Shown: positions 25,676 to 33,634 of the stretch, one piece after another
Numbering within the stretch: position 1 is the first letter of the stretch
Layout: the number at the start of each line of letters is the position of its first letter
Assembly (NCBI GenBank): GCA_020054235.1
Contig: JAGVLQ010000011.1
Coordinates: 1-38,359 of the forward strand
Direction of reading: 5' to 3'
DNA from: Candidatus Babeliales bacterium
GTDB lineage: Bacteria; Babelota; Babeliae; Babelales; JACPOV01
DNA: 38,359 bases
Notes under the pieces: model-generated
What the model was told of the DNA's origin: nothing
Databases searched by the model: none
Seen by the model: only the letters and a program-made list of their open reading frames with translations
Made by a program: the position numbers and the translations under genes

Positions 25676-25978
25676 TTATTTTTTTGCTGGTTGTACAGCA
25701 AGTGAATATCCCATAGCATTAAGTAATGAAGTAACATTTGTTAATTTAGGATTTCCTTTTTTGGAAAGAATGCGATAAAGGTTTTCTCTGCTGATGTTTG
25801 ATTTTTGTGCAAGCTTTGTCATTTCTATGCCCTGTGCTTCACAAACATTTTTTAATGCAAGCAAGAAGATGTGGGGATCTTTATCTGCAAGGGCTACATT
25901 AAGATAGGCAGTTGCAAGTTTAGGGTCTTGCAAATCATCTAATAATTTTTCTTGGTAATCTCTAAATTTTCTTTTCAT
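25676..25978 (-). CDS. HigA-like antitoxin (HI1420 type)
   Basis: Antitoxin of 100 residues of the addiction-module antidote group. The N-terminal DLQDPKLATAYLNVALADKD is followed by a Cro/C1-type helix-turn-helix (ALKNVCEAQGIEMTKLAQKSNISRENLYRILS, about 41-72) and GNPKLTNVTSLLNAMGY, which match that family's pattern closely. It would neutralise the toxin and repress the operon. Its ATG overlaps the toxin stop by four bases; the toxin comes first, the order of HigBA systems. It lies next to the replication gene, where a TA pair can stabilise a mobile replicon. Confidence 0.88.
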   Translation of the reverse strand: MKRKFRDYQEKLLDDLQDPKLATAYLNVALADKDPHIFLLALKNVCEAQGIEMTKLAQKSNISRENLYRILSKKGNPKLTNVTSLLNAMGYSLAVQPAKK

Positions 25979-26304
25979 AATAATTCCTTATAATCAAGCC
26001 AATATTTTACTGCTTTTGCAATATCTTTTTTTTGGCTTTTTTTATCTCCTCCAGTGAGCAGCACAACAATCGTTGTACCTTGTTTGCCAAAATAGATTCT
26101 GTAACCGGGCCCATAATTTATTCTTAACTCCCAAATGCCACCCATTCCCTTTAATATTTTTGCGTCACCAAAATTTCCAATCCTTATCCGATCTAGTCTA
26201 TTTTTGATAATAGCCTGGGTCATAAGGTCGAGGTCATCTTCCCATTCAGAGTAGGGCTCTTTTCCAGAGTCTGTAGAGTAAATAATAATTTTAATAAAGC
26301 TCAT
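25975..26304 (-). CDS. RelE/HigB-like toxin (Gp49/HI1419 type)
   Basis: Toxin of 109 residues in the RelE/ParE superfamily, phage-derived Gp49-like. Members usually cut ribosome-bound mRNA. Visible family elements are the N-terminal strand IIIYSTDSGKEPYSEWEDDL, the helix with IKNRLDRIRIGNFGDAK, and the core IWELRINYGPGYRIYFGKQG followed by VVLLTGGDKKSQKKDIAKA. All are intact, so it is probably active. First gene of a two-gene operon with the antitoxin; the promoter should lie in 26305-26440, where binding by the antitoxin is expected. Confidence 0.9.
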   Translation of the reverse strand: MSFIKIIIYSTDSGKEPYSEWEDDLDLMTQAIIKNRLDRIRIGNFGDAKILKGMGGIWELRINYGPGYRIYFGKQGTTIVVLLTGGDKKSQKKDIAKAVKYWLDYKELL

Positions 26305-26532
26305 AGTATCTTTACTGTAGCATAAAGGTCACATGCCTAGCAAGTAAATTTATAGTTTAATAAAAAACAGCTCAAATATCGTTTGAATGCTTGATAAGGT
26401 TATGGTATGATCTAAAGAGTTGTTCCTGAATGTATTTTTTTGTTGACGCCATACATCCGTTATTTTTTCAAAATGATCGAATGTCTCTGGCAGGCAACAT
26501 CAAATCTCTTCATAGTGGATATTTTAACGAAA

Positions 26533-27465
26533 ATGTTTATATATTTTTTAAGTATTGCGCTTTGTTTTTTTATGCCAGCCATTGGCACGACAAATATACC
26601 TCTTGAATATGAAAAATATTTGCCTGACTTTTTATCTGAAATTACCTATCCGGAAAAATCAAAACTCCTTATCTTTCAGCCTTCTAAAAATAAAAAAGTT
26701 ATGTATTTAGCAGCATATCATACGGATGATTTTAATAGCATAGAGCGGCAAGCAATCAAAAAAATTCTTACTACAGAGCGCCCTGATCTATGCATTTTGG
26801 AGGGAATTCCAACTTCTGAAGGTTTAAATCCTCAATGGATTATTGAGACTGCACATAATCTTTATCAAAAAAAAGTGGGTGGAGAAAATACCTATGCTGC
26901 CTATTTTTGTCACCAATTCAATATTCCATTTATAGGTGGAGAAATAGATCATTCTCTTTTTTTTAATAAGTTATTAGAAAGGGGACACTCCAAAAAAGAT
27001 ATTGTATTTTTTATGCTTCTGCAGCAAATACCTTTTTGGGACAGAGATAATAAAATAGATGTTGAAAATCAAAAGAAGCAATTTGAATTATTTATGCATG
27101 ATGCAGTAGCAAGCTGGTTTAAAGTTAAAATAGATTATACTCTTGAAGAATTTTTAACGTGGTATCAAAACCACTACCGTAAAGCTTATAATTCAATTGA
27201 TTTTAAGTGGAAAGAAGCTCAGGATCAATCGTGGACTGATAGGCGTACTGGCGCATGTATGCATCAAAAAATTGGTGCAGATTGCATGAATATACGAGAT
27301 AATCACATCATATTAGCCATACGAAGGTCTCTTGAGCGCTACAATAAAATTTTAGTTATTTTTGGTGCAGCTCCAACGGGGAATCACTATGTGTGGCAAA
27401 AAGAAGCCTTAGAATCATTTTTGGGAACTCCCAACGAGATAGAACTTACATCGGTTCTAGAATAA
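26533..27465 (+). CDS. Exported TraB/PrgY-like protein
   Basis: Probable member of the TraB/GumN-like (EreA/ChaN-like) superfamily, based on fold-level pattern. A strand-loop AAYHTDDFNSIERQ near residue 60 precedes LCILEGIP (86-93), matching the first strand and PD-x-[LV]-E region, and a C-terminal helix-strand AIRRSLERYNKILVIFGAA is in the right place. The family usually ends this strand with GxxH; here the sequence is GAAPTGNH, so the normal histidine position is changed. The ATG at 26533 starts a signal peptide (MFIYFLSIALCFFMPAI); the open frame extends upstream from a TTG at 26440 without an RBS. The 310-residue product is likely periplasmic or exported. Function unknown; catalytic activity doubtful. 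Confidence 0.6.
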   Translation: MFIYFLSIALCFFMPAIGTTNIPLEYEKYLPDFLSEITYPEKSKLLIFQPSKNKKVMYLAAYHTDDFNSIERQAIKKILTTERPDLCILEGIPTSEGLNPQWIIETAHNLYQKKVGGENTYAAYFCHQFNIPFIGGEIDHSLFFNKLLERGHSKKDIVFFMLLQQIPFWDRDNKIDVENQKKQFELFMHDAVASWFKVKIDYTLEEFLTWYQNHYRKAYNSIDFKWKEAQDQSWTDRRTGACMHQKIGADCMNIRDNHIILAIRRSLERYNKILVIFGAAPTGNHYVWQKEALESFLGTPNEIELTSVLE

Positions 27466-27474
27466 AAGCTAATT

Positions 27475-28036
27475 ATGAAAATTTATAACTTATTTTTTAT
27501 TATACTGTTTTATCAATGTTGCATTTTTGCTGAAATAAGAACAATATTTTCTTTAAAGGAAGCACAGGAAGTTTTAGAAAAGCTTGATGAAAATGCCTTA
27601 GTGGTGTTTGATATAGATGAAACTTTAATACTCGTTAAAGACAAGATTAGACGCAAACATCCAGAAAAAATTATTGCCGATTTTAACTTGACCCATTTTG
27701 ATACACTTATTGAAGATGTCGAAAGGAAAGAGTGCCTTGATAGTATTATATTAAAAACTGCTCAGCAAAAGCTAATAGAGCCTGAAAGTGTTGATATTAT
27801 TAAAAAATTGCAATCAAAAAACATAAAAGTTATTGCATTAACACATATGCATGCAGGAAAATATAGTAGCATATATTCCATGCATAGCCTTTCATTATAA
27901 AGCAACGGAAATAATTGCTAACAATATAGATTTTGAAATTGCAGAATTTCAATATAAATATTTATTGAAACATGAAAAATGGCTTGGGGATGAAAAAGTA
28001 AAAAAAATTATCGGCTATGAATGTTTTCATAATTAA
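27475..28036 (+). pseudogene. DUF2608 HAD-like gene with internal deletion and frameshift
   Basis: The first frame (27475-27900) encodes a signal peptide and the start of a DUF2608 protein, with the HAD motif VVFDIDETLI near residues 43-52. It ends in out-of-family residues at 27900. A second frame picks up near 27885 with CIAFHYKATEIIANN and EFQYKYLLKHEKWLGDEKV, the usual end of that family, to a stop at 28036. The break lies near 27870-27885, after the segment with TGHMHAGK-like ALTHMHAGKY. DUF2608 proteins are roughly 250-290 residues; the joined relic is about 187, so some 80-90 residues around the second HAD half are missing. A deletion with a frame change explains both. The HAD metal site is partly lost, so activity is unlikely. 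Confidence 0.72.
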
Positions 28037-28061
28037 AAAAAATCTTAAGCAAGAGGATTCG

Positions 28062-28487
28062 ATGTTAAAAAAAATAATTGCTTTATCTTTTATCATGGGA
28101 GTCAATTTTATTTTTGCTATGGATAAGTTATCTGAAATGGATAAAAAGGAAATAAGATCTGCAGTTAATGTAATGAAGGAAAACATCGAGTATGCTTCAT
28201 TGGTTGACTTTTTTAGGAGAAAGCAGAGTTTAATAGCTCTAAATGTTAATGAGAAAGCAATAACAGAAATATTGCGAAAATATCCAATGAGCAAAAAAGA
28301 AAAGTCAGAATGGCTCGTGGAAATTGGCAGTAAACCCCTTAGAAAAGAAGTCTGTGGATCAATTTTCATGCTAGATTTTGATTCTTCCGGGGAAGAGAAA
28401 GATGCTCTGTCTCTTGATGAAAAAATTTCTCAATGGTCGGTGTGGTTAAAAAAACTTGATGAAGTACTGCTTTGTGAAAAAGAGTAA
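28062..28487 (+). CDS. Small secreted protein of unknown function
   Basis: Unrecognised 141-residue protein with a signal peptide (MLKKIIALSFIMGVNFIFA, cleavage near residue 19) and a charged, mostly helical mature part. The ATG at 28062 is preferred over one 45 bases earlier (inside the DUF2608 relic) because AGAGGA stands before it and the signal peptide then starts cleanly. It follows the DUF2608 relic by 25 bases and could be co-transcribed with it. A Ser-Ser-Gly-Glu-Glu linker divides the mature part near residue 107. Confidence 0.7.
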   Translation: MLKKIIALSFIMGVNFIFAMDKLSEMDKKEIRSAVNVMKENIEYASLVDFFRRKQSLIALNVNEKAITEILRKYPMSKKEKSEWLVEIGSKPLRKEVCGSIFMLDFDSSGEEKDALSLDEKISQWSVWLKKLDEVLLCEKE

Positions 28488-28933
28488 TTATTTTTAGTAG
28501 TTAGTTTTTTAATCTTTTTTTAAAAGAATTTAAAATGCCCTATAAAAAAATGAAGAGAAGGCCTTTAAAGTTGCGTGATCTGCAGTAATATCGCCATCAC
28601 TTTTGGGCCTTTTCTTTGCCATCAGCAAGGTAGAGTACATTGCATGTAGATAAGGCTTCGCTTGACTTTCCCTGAAAATCTGTCATAATATAAAGTAATG
28701 ATCACTGTTTATTCTCTAATAAATCTGTTCATATATAAATCCCCGACTAAAAAAGCTTGGCAAGGCTCTTTTGCAGTACATGTACTATTTAACAAAAAAG
28801 ATACCTTAACTTTTAATAACGCATACGCGGAAAATCAGAGTATAAGGTATATGAGTTTACCTAATTTTAAGTATCATTGTTTCTGCTGAAGGGCCTGGAT
28901 TTTTTGCATACTAAAAATAAACAAGAAGGAATT
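28488..28933. other. Gene-free stretch with a long hairpin
   Basis: A 446-base interval without a secure gene. AGAGAAGGCC (28553-28562) can pair with GGGCCTTTTCTTT (28605-28617) across a loop of about 40 bases, followed by T-rich sequence, possibly a weak terminator. A 63-residue frame at 28698-28889 was considered and rejected. Confidence 0.4.
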
Positions 28934-29590
28934 ATGAACTATAAAGCAGTTATTTTTGACATGGATGGCACGATAATTGACACCGTGCATTTATGGCAAA
29001 AAGCAAGTAGATTACTGTTAGAGCATCACCGTATTATATGTACTCAAGAAGAAGTTAATCAACTACAAGAGCATTTACATGGACTATCTACCGCTGATCA
29101 TTGTCTTTTTTTAAAAATGGAATTTGGTCTTCATGCCGATGTTGCTACTCTTATTGAACAAAAAAATACTATAGCAATGAATCTCTTCCAACAAGAAGTA
29201 GCATTTGTTCAAGGATTTACTGATTTTCACCAAATTGTTGTCAGCAAAAATTTAAGAACCGGTGTTGCAACCAATGCCAATGATCTAACGGTTGCAATTA
29301 CTAACAAAGCTCTGAATTTATCGGGTTATTTTGGAGAGCATATTTATGGTATTTCGTGTGTAAAGCAGGGCAAACCTAATCCTGCAATTTTTTTTCATGC
29401 AGCGCAACAGCTAGAAACTGATCCCAAGGAATGTATAGTGATTGAAGATTCACCGCATGGCATTCAAGCAGCAAAAGCAGCGGGCATGATGTGCATTGGT
29501 ATCAATACATCAAAAAATCGCAAAGCATTAACGTCAGCGGACCATATTGTTGATCATTATCAAGAAATTAATCTTGATCTATTTATATAA
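28934..29590 (+). CDS. HAD-IA hydrolase (beta-phosphoglucomutase-like)
   Basis: Cytosolic HAD-superfamily phosphatase or phosphomutase of 218 residues. All four HAD motifs are visible: DMDGT (9-13) with the nucleophile and acid Asp, VATNAND (motif II Thr), Lys in VKQGKPNP (motif III), and VIEDSPHG (motif IV acids). The alpha-helical cap (about 20-85) is of the IA type seen in beta-phosphoglucomutase and phosphoglycolate phosphatase. AAGAAGGA precedes the ATG at 28934, which rules out the longer frame from 28877. Unlike many neighbours it has no signal peptide. Substrate cannot be read from the sequence. Confidence 0.9.
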   Translation: MNYKAVIFDMDGTIIDTVHLWQKASRLLLEHHRIICTQEEVNQLQEHLHGLSTADHCLFLKMEFGLHADVATLIEQKNTIAMNLFQQEVAFVQGFTDFHQIVVSKNLRTGVATNANDLTVAITNKALNLSGYFGEHIYGISCVKQGKPNPAIFFHAAQQLETDPKECIVIEDSPHGIQAAKAAGMMCIGINTSKNRKALTSADHIVDHYQEINLDLFI

Positions 29591-29714
29591 AATCTGTTAA
29601 TTTTCCAAAACCAAACTTCACGTTTATGAGAAAATAAGCGTGTTATTGCAAAATATCACAAAAAAGAGTTCAAAAAAATTAATCAGAAAAAAAAGAATGA
29701 AACTATGTGTTAGA

Positions 29715-30407
29715 TTATGGAAAAAGAACATTTTGCTTATTTTTTTCCCAATAAAAACTATTTAAGCCACATTCATGAGTAGATGAAGATTGAGAAAGAT
29801 TGATCAAAATATCGAGGCACTCTTGTTCTGAGTTTGCTACAGTTATCAATGCAAGATGTTTAGGATGCAATAGCTTATGTTCTTCCATGACTTTAAATTG
29901 TTGCAAAAGGTTATCCCAATAGCCATCGATGTTACAAATTATAATTGGTATTTTTTTAATCAGTTCAAATTGAGAATGTACTAAAAAATCCATCAGTTCA
30001 TGCAGCGTTCCGTAACCACCGGGCAAAATAATTATCGCATCACTTATATTTTGAAAATTAGTTAACCTACAATGCATTGTTTGAACCCAAAGCAATTGAT
30101 TTTCCGGAATTTTTTTGTGATGCACATCAAATGGTTTTAGAGCATCCGGCATTATGCCAAAAAGATTGTGTAATGAATCTGTAGCGTGAACATAACCATC
30201 AACAATTTCTTTCATTAAACCCGTTTGCGAGCCACCAGTAACCAAACCAAAGCCATGCTGGCCAAGTAGTGCTCCTAAGTTGTGTGCAATGGTTTTAAAT
30301 GAATCACTTACTTTGTTATCTGCGCTACAAAAAACAGCAATGGTTTGTTGCTGTGCAAAGCAGCTATATAACCAAAAAGTTAGGACAAAAAATATAATCT
30401 TTTTCAT
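29715..30407 (-). CDS. Exported LOG-family (TIGR00730) Rossmann protein
   Basis: LOG proteins cleave the ribose-base bond of nucleoside monophosphates (cytokinin activation or purine turnover). The 230-residue product has the family core: TGGSQTGLM (57-65), the conserved Arg in MHCRLTNF (111-118; the following Lys is Leu here) and PGGYGTLHE (129-137). What is unusual is an N-terminal signal peptide (MKKIIFFVLTFWLYSCFA). A Cys at residue 16 follows L-Y-S, a poor but possible lipobox; simple cleavage after FA near residue 18 is as likely. Exported LOG proteins are rare, since their nucleotide substrates are cytosolic. It may act on host or periplasmic nucleotides. Monocistronic, minus strand. 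Confidence 0.85.
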   Translation of the reverse strand: MKKIIFFVLTFWLYSCFAQQQTIAVFCSADNKVSDSFKTIAHNLGALLGQHGFGLVTGGSQTGLMKEIVDGYVHATDSLHNLFGIMPDALKPFDVHHKKIPENQLLWVQTMHCRLTNFQNISDAIIILPGGYGTLHELMDFLVHSQFELIKKIPIIICNIDGYWDNLLQQFKVMEEHKLLHPKHLALITVANSEQECLDILINLSQSSSTHECGLNSFYWEKNKQNVLFP

Positions 30408-30454
30408 GGGTTCTCACAACAAAAATTTTTGTTTGTAAACTTTGAAAGTTAATA

Positions 30455-30907
30455 TTAAGGGATATCATCAAAATCACAAGGTAGATCTCTGAAAACTAAC
30501 TTTGGTTTTAATGTATCTAGGTTTATATTTTTTTCTTTGCTTTTTTCAAAACCAGTATTTTGTTGGGGATTAGGAATTTTTTGCAAGGGCGGGTTAGTTT
30601 TTTTTGATGGAGGTTTTATTGAGGGAGCATTTTTGTAGAGAAGTTTTTTTGGTTGTTTGTCATCAAGATTTTGTTCTTTGTTTTTGGATGTTTTGTTAAT
30701 ACGTTCAAGACCTAGCATTGTGGTATTTGGCTTTGAATCAATGTTAGGTTGATTGGCAAGAAGATTTTGGCTCTTTTTTTCTTCGAACTTGTATTCAGTA
30801 GGATTAGGATTTTTTAACAAAGCTTTCAAATAAGTAAGCTTTTCTGGCTCCATGCCAACAAGAGATAATGCATAAATGAAGTGAAAAGAAAATAATAACT
30901 TTTTCAT
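30455..30907 (-). CDS. Secreted Lys/Pro/Asn-rich protein
   Basis: Unrecognised 150-residue protein with a signal peptide (MKKLLFSFHFIYALSLVGM, cleavage near residue 18) and a low-complexity mature part rich in Lys, Pro, Asn and Gln (for example KPPSKKTNPPLQKIP). It is likely disordered and may be a surface or effector-like protein. The ATG at 30907 has AAGGA eight bases before it, so a longer frame from 30949 is rejected. It lies downstream of nothing on this strand and 47 bases before the LOG gene, so the two could share a transcript. Confidence 0.7.
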   Translation of the reverse strand: MKKLLFSFHFIYALSLVGMEPEKLTYLKALLKNPNPTEYKFEEKKSQNLLANQPNIDSKPNTTMLGLERINKTSKNKEQNLDDKQPKKLLYKNAPSIKPPSKKTNPPLQKIPNPQQNTGFEKSKEKNINLDTLKPKLVFRDLPCDFDDIP

Positions 30908-31028
30908 GATTTCCTTAACCCGTTGCAAGCCTTTCTCATGAGAATTCATATAGAGTTCCTTTATTTTTTATCAAAGTTTAGCATACTGTTTATATCTTGA
31001 ATATAATTTATTTAATCAAGGATTTTAT

Positions 31029-31703
31029 ATGAAACATTTTTTATTCTCAGCATTTATTGTGTGGAGCAGTTTTTGGGGAAATTTGAATGCAGATCAACAA
31101 TCTGAACAGTATTCTATTCATCTTGTTTCGGGTGAAGAAATAAAGCAGATTTTTCCTTTATATCGGCACTTGTACCTAGTAGAATTTAAAGAATATCCTT
31201 ATTTGTATGTGGGAACATCAGAAGAAGTTGAAGGTTATATAACCTTTTTAAAAGAACAAAAGGACACAGCAGCAGCGGTTGCATACCATAATGAAAAAGT
31301 TATCGGTTTTGTCTGTGCAACGTCATTAGTAAATTTTGGTAAGCATTTTGAAGGATCAATTGAAATTTTTAAAGATGCGGGCTTAAATCCTGAGGATTAT
31401 TATTATATTGCTGATGCTTATATTCAAAAAGAGCATCAAGGCAACTTTTTAAGTAAAGAACTTGTGCAAGTAATTGAAAATCATGGTAAAAAATTGAACT
31501 TTAAAAAGATATGTTTTGCTCATGAATCTCATCAAGAGCATCCTTTAAAACCAACTGATTATAAAGAAATTGATTCAGTTGCTCACCGACTTGGCTACTT
31601 AAAAACTAATCTTTCAACCAAATTTACTTGGAATACACGATTAGCTGATGGACAAACAAAAGATCAAGAACATGTGCTTGATTTTTGGGCTAAGGATCTT
31701 TAA
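31029..31703 (+). CDS. Exported GNAT-family acetyltransferase
   Basis: GNAT N-acetyltransferase-like protein of 224 residues. After a signal peptide (MKHFLFSAFIVWSSFWGNLNA, about 1-21) come the GNAT strands: AAVAYHNEKVIGFVCAT (about 79-95), and the acetyl-CoA loop in AYIQKEHQGNFLSKELVQVI (about 131-150), where the usual R/Q-x-x-G-x-G is altered (Q-G-N-F). CFAHESHQEHP and LGYLKTN follow in the position of the C-terminal strands. AAGGA precedes the ATG. Acetyl-CoA is not expected in the periplasm, so the export signal is notable. It lies 15 bases upstream of the methyltransferase gene. Activity is uncertain. Confidence 0.75.
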   Translation: MKHFLFSAFIVWSSFWGNLNADQQSEQYSIHLVSGEEIKQIFPLYRHLYLVEFKEYPYLYVGTSEEVEGYITFLKEQKDTAAAVAYHNEKVIGFVCATSLVNFGKHFEGSIEIFKDAGLNPEDYYYIADAYIQKEHQGNFLSKELVQVIENHGKKLNFKKICFAHESHQEHPLKPTDYKEIDSVAHRLGYLKTNLSTKFTWNTRLADGQTKDQEHVLDFWAKDL

Positions 31704-31718
31704 TAAAAAGGATTATAC

Positions 31719-32531
31719 ATGATTACCGATGAAATTATTCCTTATACCACCCTAGAAAGTTTTTATGCAGATGAAAATCATATTCTCAATGAGTTTTTTC
31801 CAAGCAATAGTTATATTAATTTTGGATATTATTCTCATAAAATTGATGTAACTCATAAAGTTACTATTGAAGAACGAGTTGCGTCACAAGCTGCTCTTTA
31901 CGATTACCTATTTCATGTATTAAATCCTCAGGCTTCAGATGTTATTTTAGAGGTTGGCTGTGGTCGCGGGGATGGTTGCGCGCGATTGGTAAATACGTAT
32001 ACAATTTCTTCTATTGTAGGAGTGGATCTTTTTCCTGAACAGATTTCTAGGGCATTACTAAAACATTCTACTCTTTTAAAAAAGAAAGATAACATCAGTT
32101 TTCAAGTGGGAGCAGCAGAAAAATTACCTTTTTCTAAAAATTCATTTTCAAAAATTTATTCAGTTGAGGCTGCACAGCATTTTCAATCGTTGGATGAATT
32201 TGCAAGCGAATGCTGGAGAATTTTGCAACCATCAGGAAATATAGTACTAACTACTTTTTTTGCTTTAAATAATAGTGCATTGCAGAATTTAAAAAAACTT
32301 ATGCCCCACAATATAGGTACAGTAGATAAAGTAAAGCCTATAGAGGAAGTAATTAATATTTTTAAAAAGGCTGGTTTTAAAAGTACTCAGATTGAAAAAA
32401 TTGGTTGTTCTGTTTTTCCATTTTTTGATTTGTGGTTGTCCCAACAAAAAACACAGGATTGGGCTCGTTTATGGGCTAAAGCGTGGAGAGAGGGGCTTTT
32501 GGAGTATTATGTGTTGAATTTTGAAAAATGA
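31719..32531 (+). CDS. SAM-dependent methyltransferase
   Basis: Class I methyltransferase (Methyltransf_11-like) of 270 residues without a signal peptide. Motif I VILEVGCGRGDGCARL is near residues 79-94, an acidic residue (VGVDLF) follows as motif II, and EKLPFSKNSFSKIYSVEAAQHF matches the family's motifs III/IV. The N-terminal segment NFGYYSHKID resembles tocopherol/sterol-type or small-molecule C- and O-methyltransferases. It follows the exported GNAT gene by 15 bases with an AAAAGG RBS, so the two probably form an operon. Substrate unknown. Confidence 0.88.
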   Translation: MITDEIIPYTTLESFYADENHILNEFFPSNSYINFGYYSHKIDVTHKVTIEERVASQAALYDYLFHVLNPQASDVILEVGCGRGDGCARLVNTYTISSIVGVDLFPEQISRALLKHSTLLKKKDNISFQVGAAEKLPFSKNSFSKIYSVEAAQHFQSLDEFASECWRILQPSGNIVLTTFFALNNSALQNLKKLMPHNIGTVDKVKPIEEVINIFKKAGFKSTQIEKIGCSVFPFFDLWLSQQKTQDWARLWAKAWREGLLEYYVLNFEK

Positions 32532-32888
32532 TCTCTAAGCTCTTGCTTCATCCCTATTTTTCCTCTATTGACTTATTTGTATATTTCAATTAGAATAATA
32601 TTTTGACAGTAAATACTACAATTTTTGGAAAAATAATGGAAACAAAAAGCTTAAAATATACTTATTTTTTGCAAAGCCTTCATAAAAAAGGGCGAAATTT
32701 TTGTTTTTTAAGCCATAAATTTACTGTTTTTTTACTCAATTCTTTTCTTTTAAATTCTTTCGTTATTATCTCAATAGTGGTCGGCTAACGCCGATTTATT
32801 CTATTTTTCTCTTTACCAATTTTTTTGTTTTGAAGGTATCAGCCAAAAAGGCTGAATAATAATTAATTAATCTATTGAGGTTTTTATT
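32532..32888. other. Gene-free stretch with two hairpins
   Basis: A 357-base spacer. TCGGC-TAAC-GCCGA at 32781-32794, followed by a T-rich tract, may terminate the GNAT-methyltransferase transcript. A second hairpin CAGCC-AAAAA-GGCTG at 32840-32854 lies about 35 bases before the next gene's ATG. A 61-residue frame from a TTG (32603) was rejected. Confidence 0.5.
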
Positions 32889-33527
32889 ATGAAATTTTTA
32901 AGACTTTTTTTATTATTGTATCTATCGGTGAATTCACTCTATGCGCAAGAAACGAGCAAAGCTCCTCTTGCTTTACCATGTAGAGATGGGGTTTATCCCT
33001 ACAATCAATATTATAAGAATGCAGTTAGAGCCATAGTGCGTCAATATCCTTTTGAATTACTTGATGTTAGAGAGAGAATGTTTAGTGACACAGAGAAAGA
33101 GTTTAACTATGAATTTAAATTGCTAGAGCGAGGTTTTCTTAACGAAAATAATGCTAAGGTTTATATTAAGGATAGCAAACTGGTTGGTTTTATAACGTAT
33201 GAGGAATGGTACCCACGGCATTATGCTTTACTAGGGCTTCCTGAAAGAAAAGGACAAATCGGCCATCTTGCTGTTGACAAATCATATCAAAAAAATGGCT
33301 ATGCTAAACGCTTAATGGAAAGCGTATTAGATGATTTTCGTAAAAAGCCTATTTCGAGTGTAAAATTAGTAGAAATGCATACGATTCGTACAAATTTAGA
33401 TAGTTTTTACAGCAAATTTGGCTTTGAGGGATGGCCAAAAGGCAAATTTGGTGGGACCATATTTATATTGAAACTTACTCAAAATCCATTTTTAAAAGCA
33501 ATGAAAAGGCTTTTTGGTTATGATTAA
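32889..33527 (+). CDS. Second exported GNAT-family acetyltransferase
   Basis: GNAT protein of 212 residues with a signal peptide (MKFLRLFLLLYLSVNSLYA, cleavage near residue 19). Strand KVYIKDSKLVGFITYEEWY (about 93-111) leads to the conserved core IGHLAVDKSYQKNGYAKRLME (about 127-147), whose Q-K-N-G-Y-A is the canonical acetyl-CoA pyrophosphate loop. The C-terminal FYSKFGFEGWP fits the typical Tyr/Phe-Gly-Phe strand. It is better conserved than the exported GNAT at 31029. TTGAGG precedes the ATG. A perfect hairpin follows the gene. Export of an intact GNAT is unexpected; it may act outside the cytosol where acetyl-CoA is supplied by a host. Confidence 0.85.
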   Translation: MKFLRLFLLLYLSVNSLYAQETSKAPLALPCRDGVYPYNQYYKNAVRAIVRQYPFELLDVRERMFSDTEKEFNYEFKLLERGFLNENNAKVYIKDSKLVGFITYEEWYPRHYALLGLPERKGQIGHLAVDKSYQKNGYAKRLMESVLDDFRKKPISSVKLVEMHTIRTNLDSFYSKFGFEGWPKGKFGGTIFILKLTQNPFLKAMKRLFGYD

Positions 33528-33571
33528 TTTTTTTAATATTTGATTTGTATTTTTAATAGAGGAAACAAAAA

Positions 33572-33618
33572 AAATTGAGATTAGGCTTGCCGGTAATCCA
33601 GCTTCCTAATCTCAATTT
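33572..33618 (+). terminator. Perfect 14-base hairpin between GNAT and membrane-protein genes
   Basis: AAATTGAGATTAGG (33572-33585) pairs with CCTAATCTCAATTT (33605-33618) over a 19-base loop. The right arm ends 16 bases before the next ATG. It may terminate the GNAT transcript, though the T tract is short, or regulate translation of the membrane protein. Confidence 0.55.
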
Positions 33619-33634
33619 AAAAATAAGGTGTTAT

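Noticed and set aside
28698-28889. 63-residue + strand frame before the HAD gene
   Set aside because: No RBS, no recognisable feature, and it ends just before the HAD start. It may be chance in AT-rich DNA.
32603-32788. 61-residue frame starting with TTG
   Set aside because: Rare start without RBS, composition follows the AT-rich spacer, and it overlaps a probable terminator.
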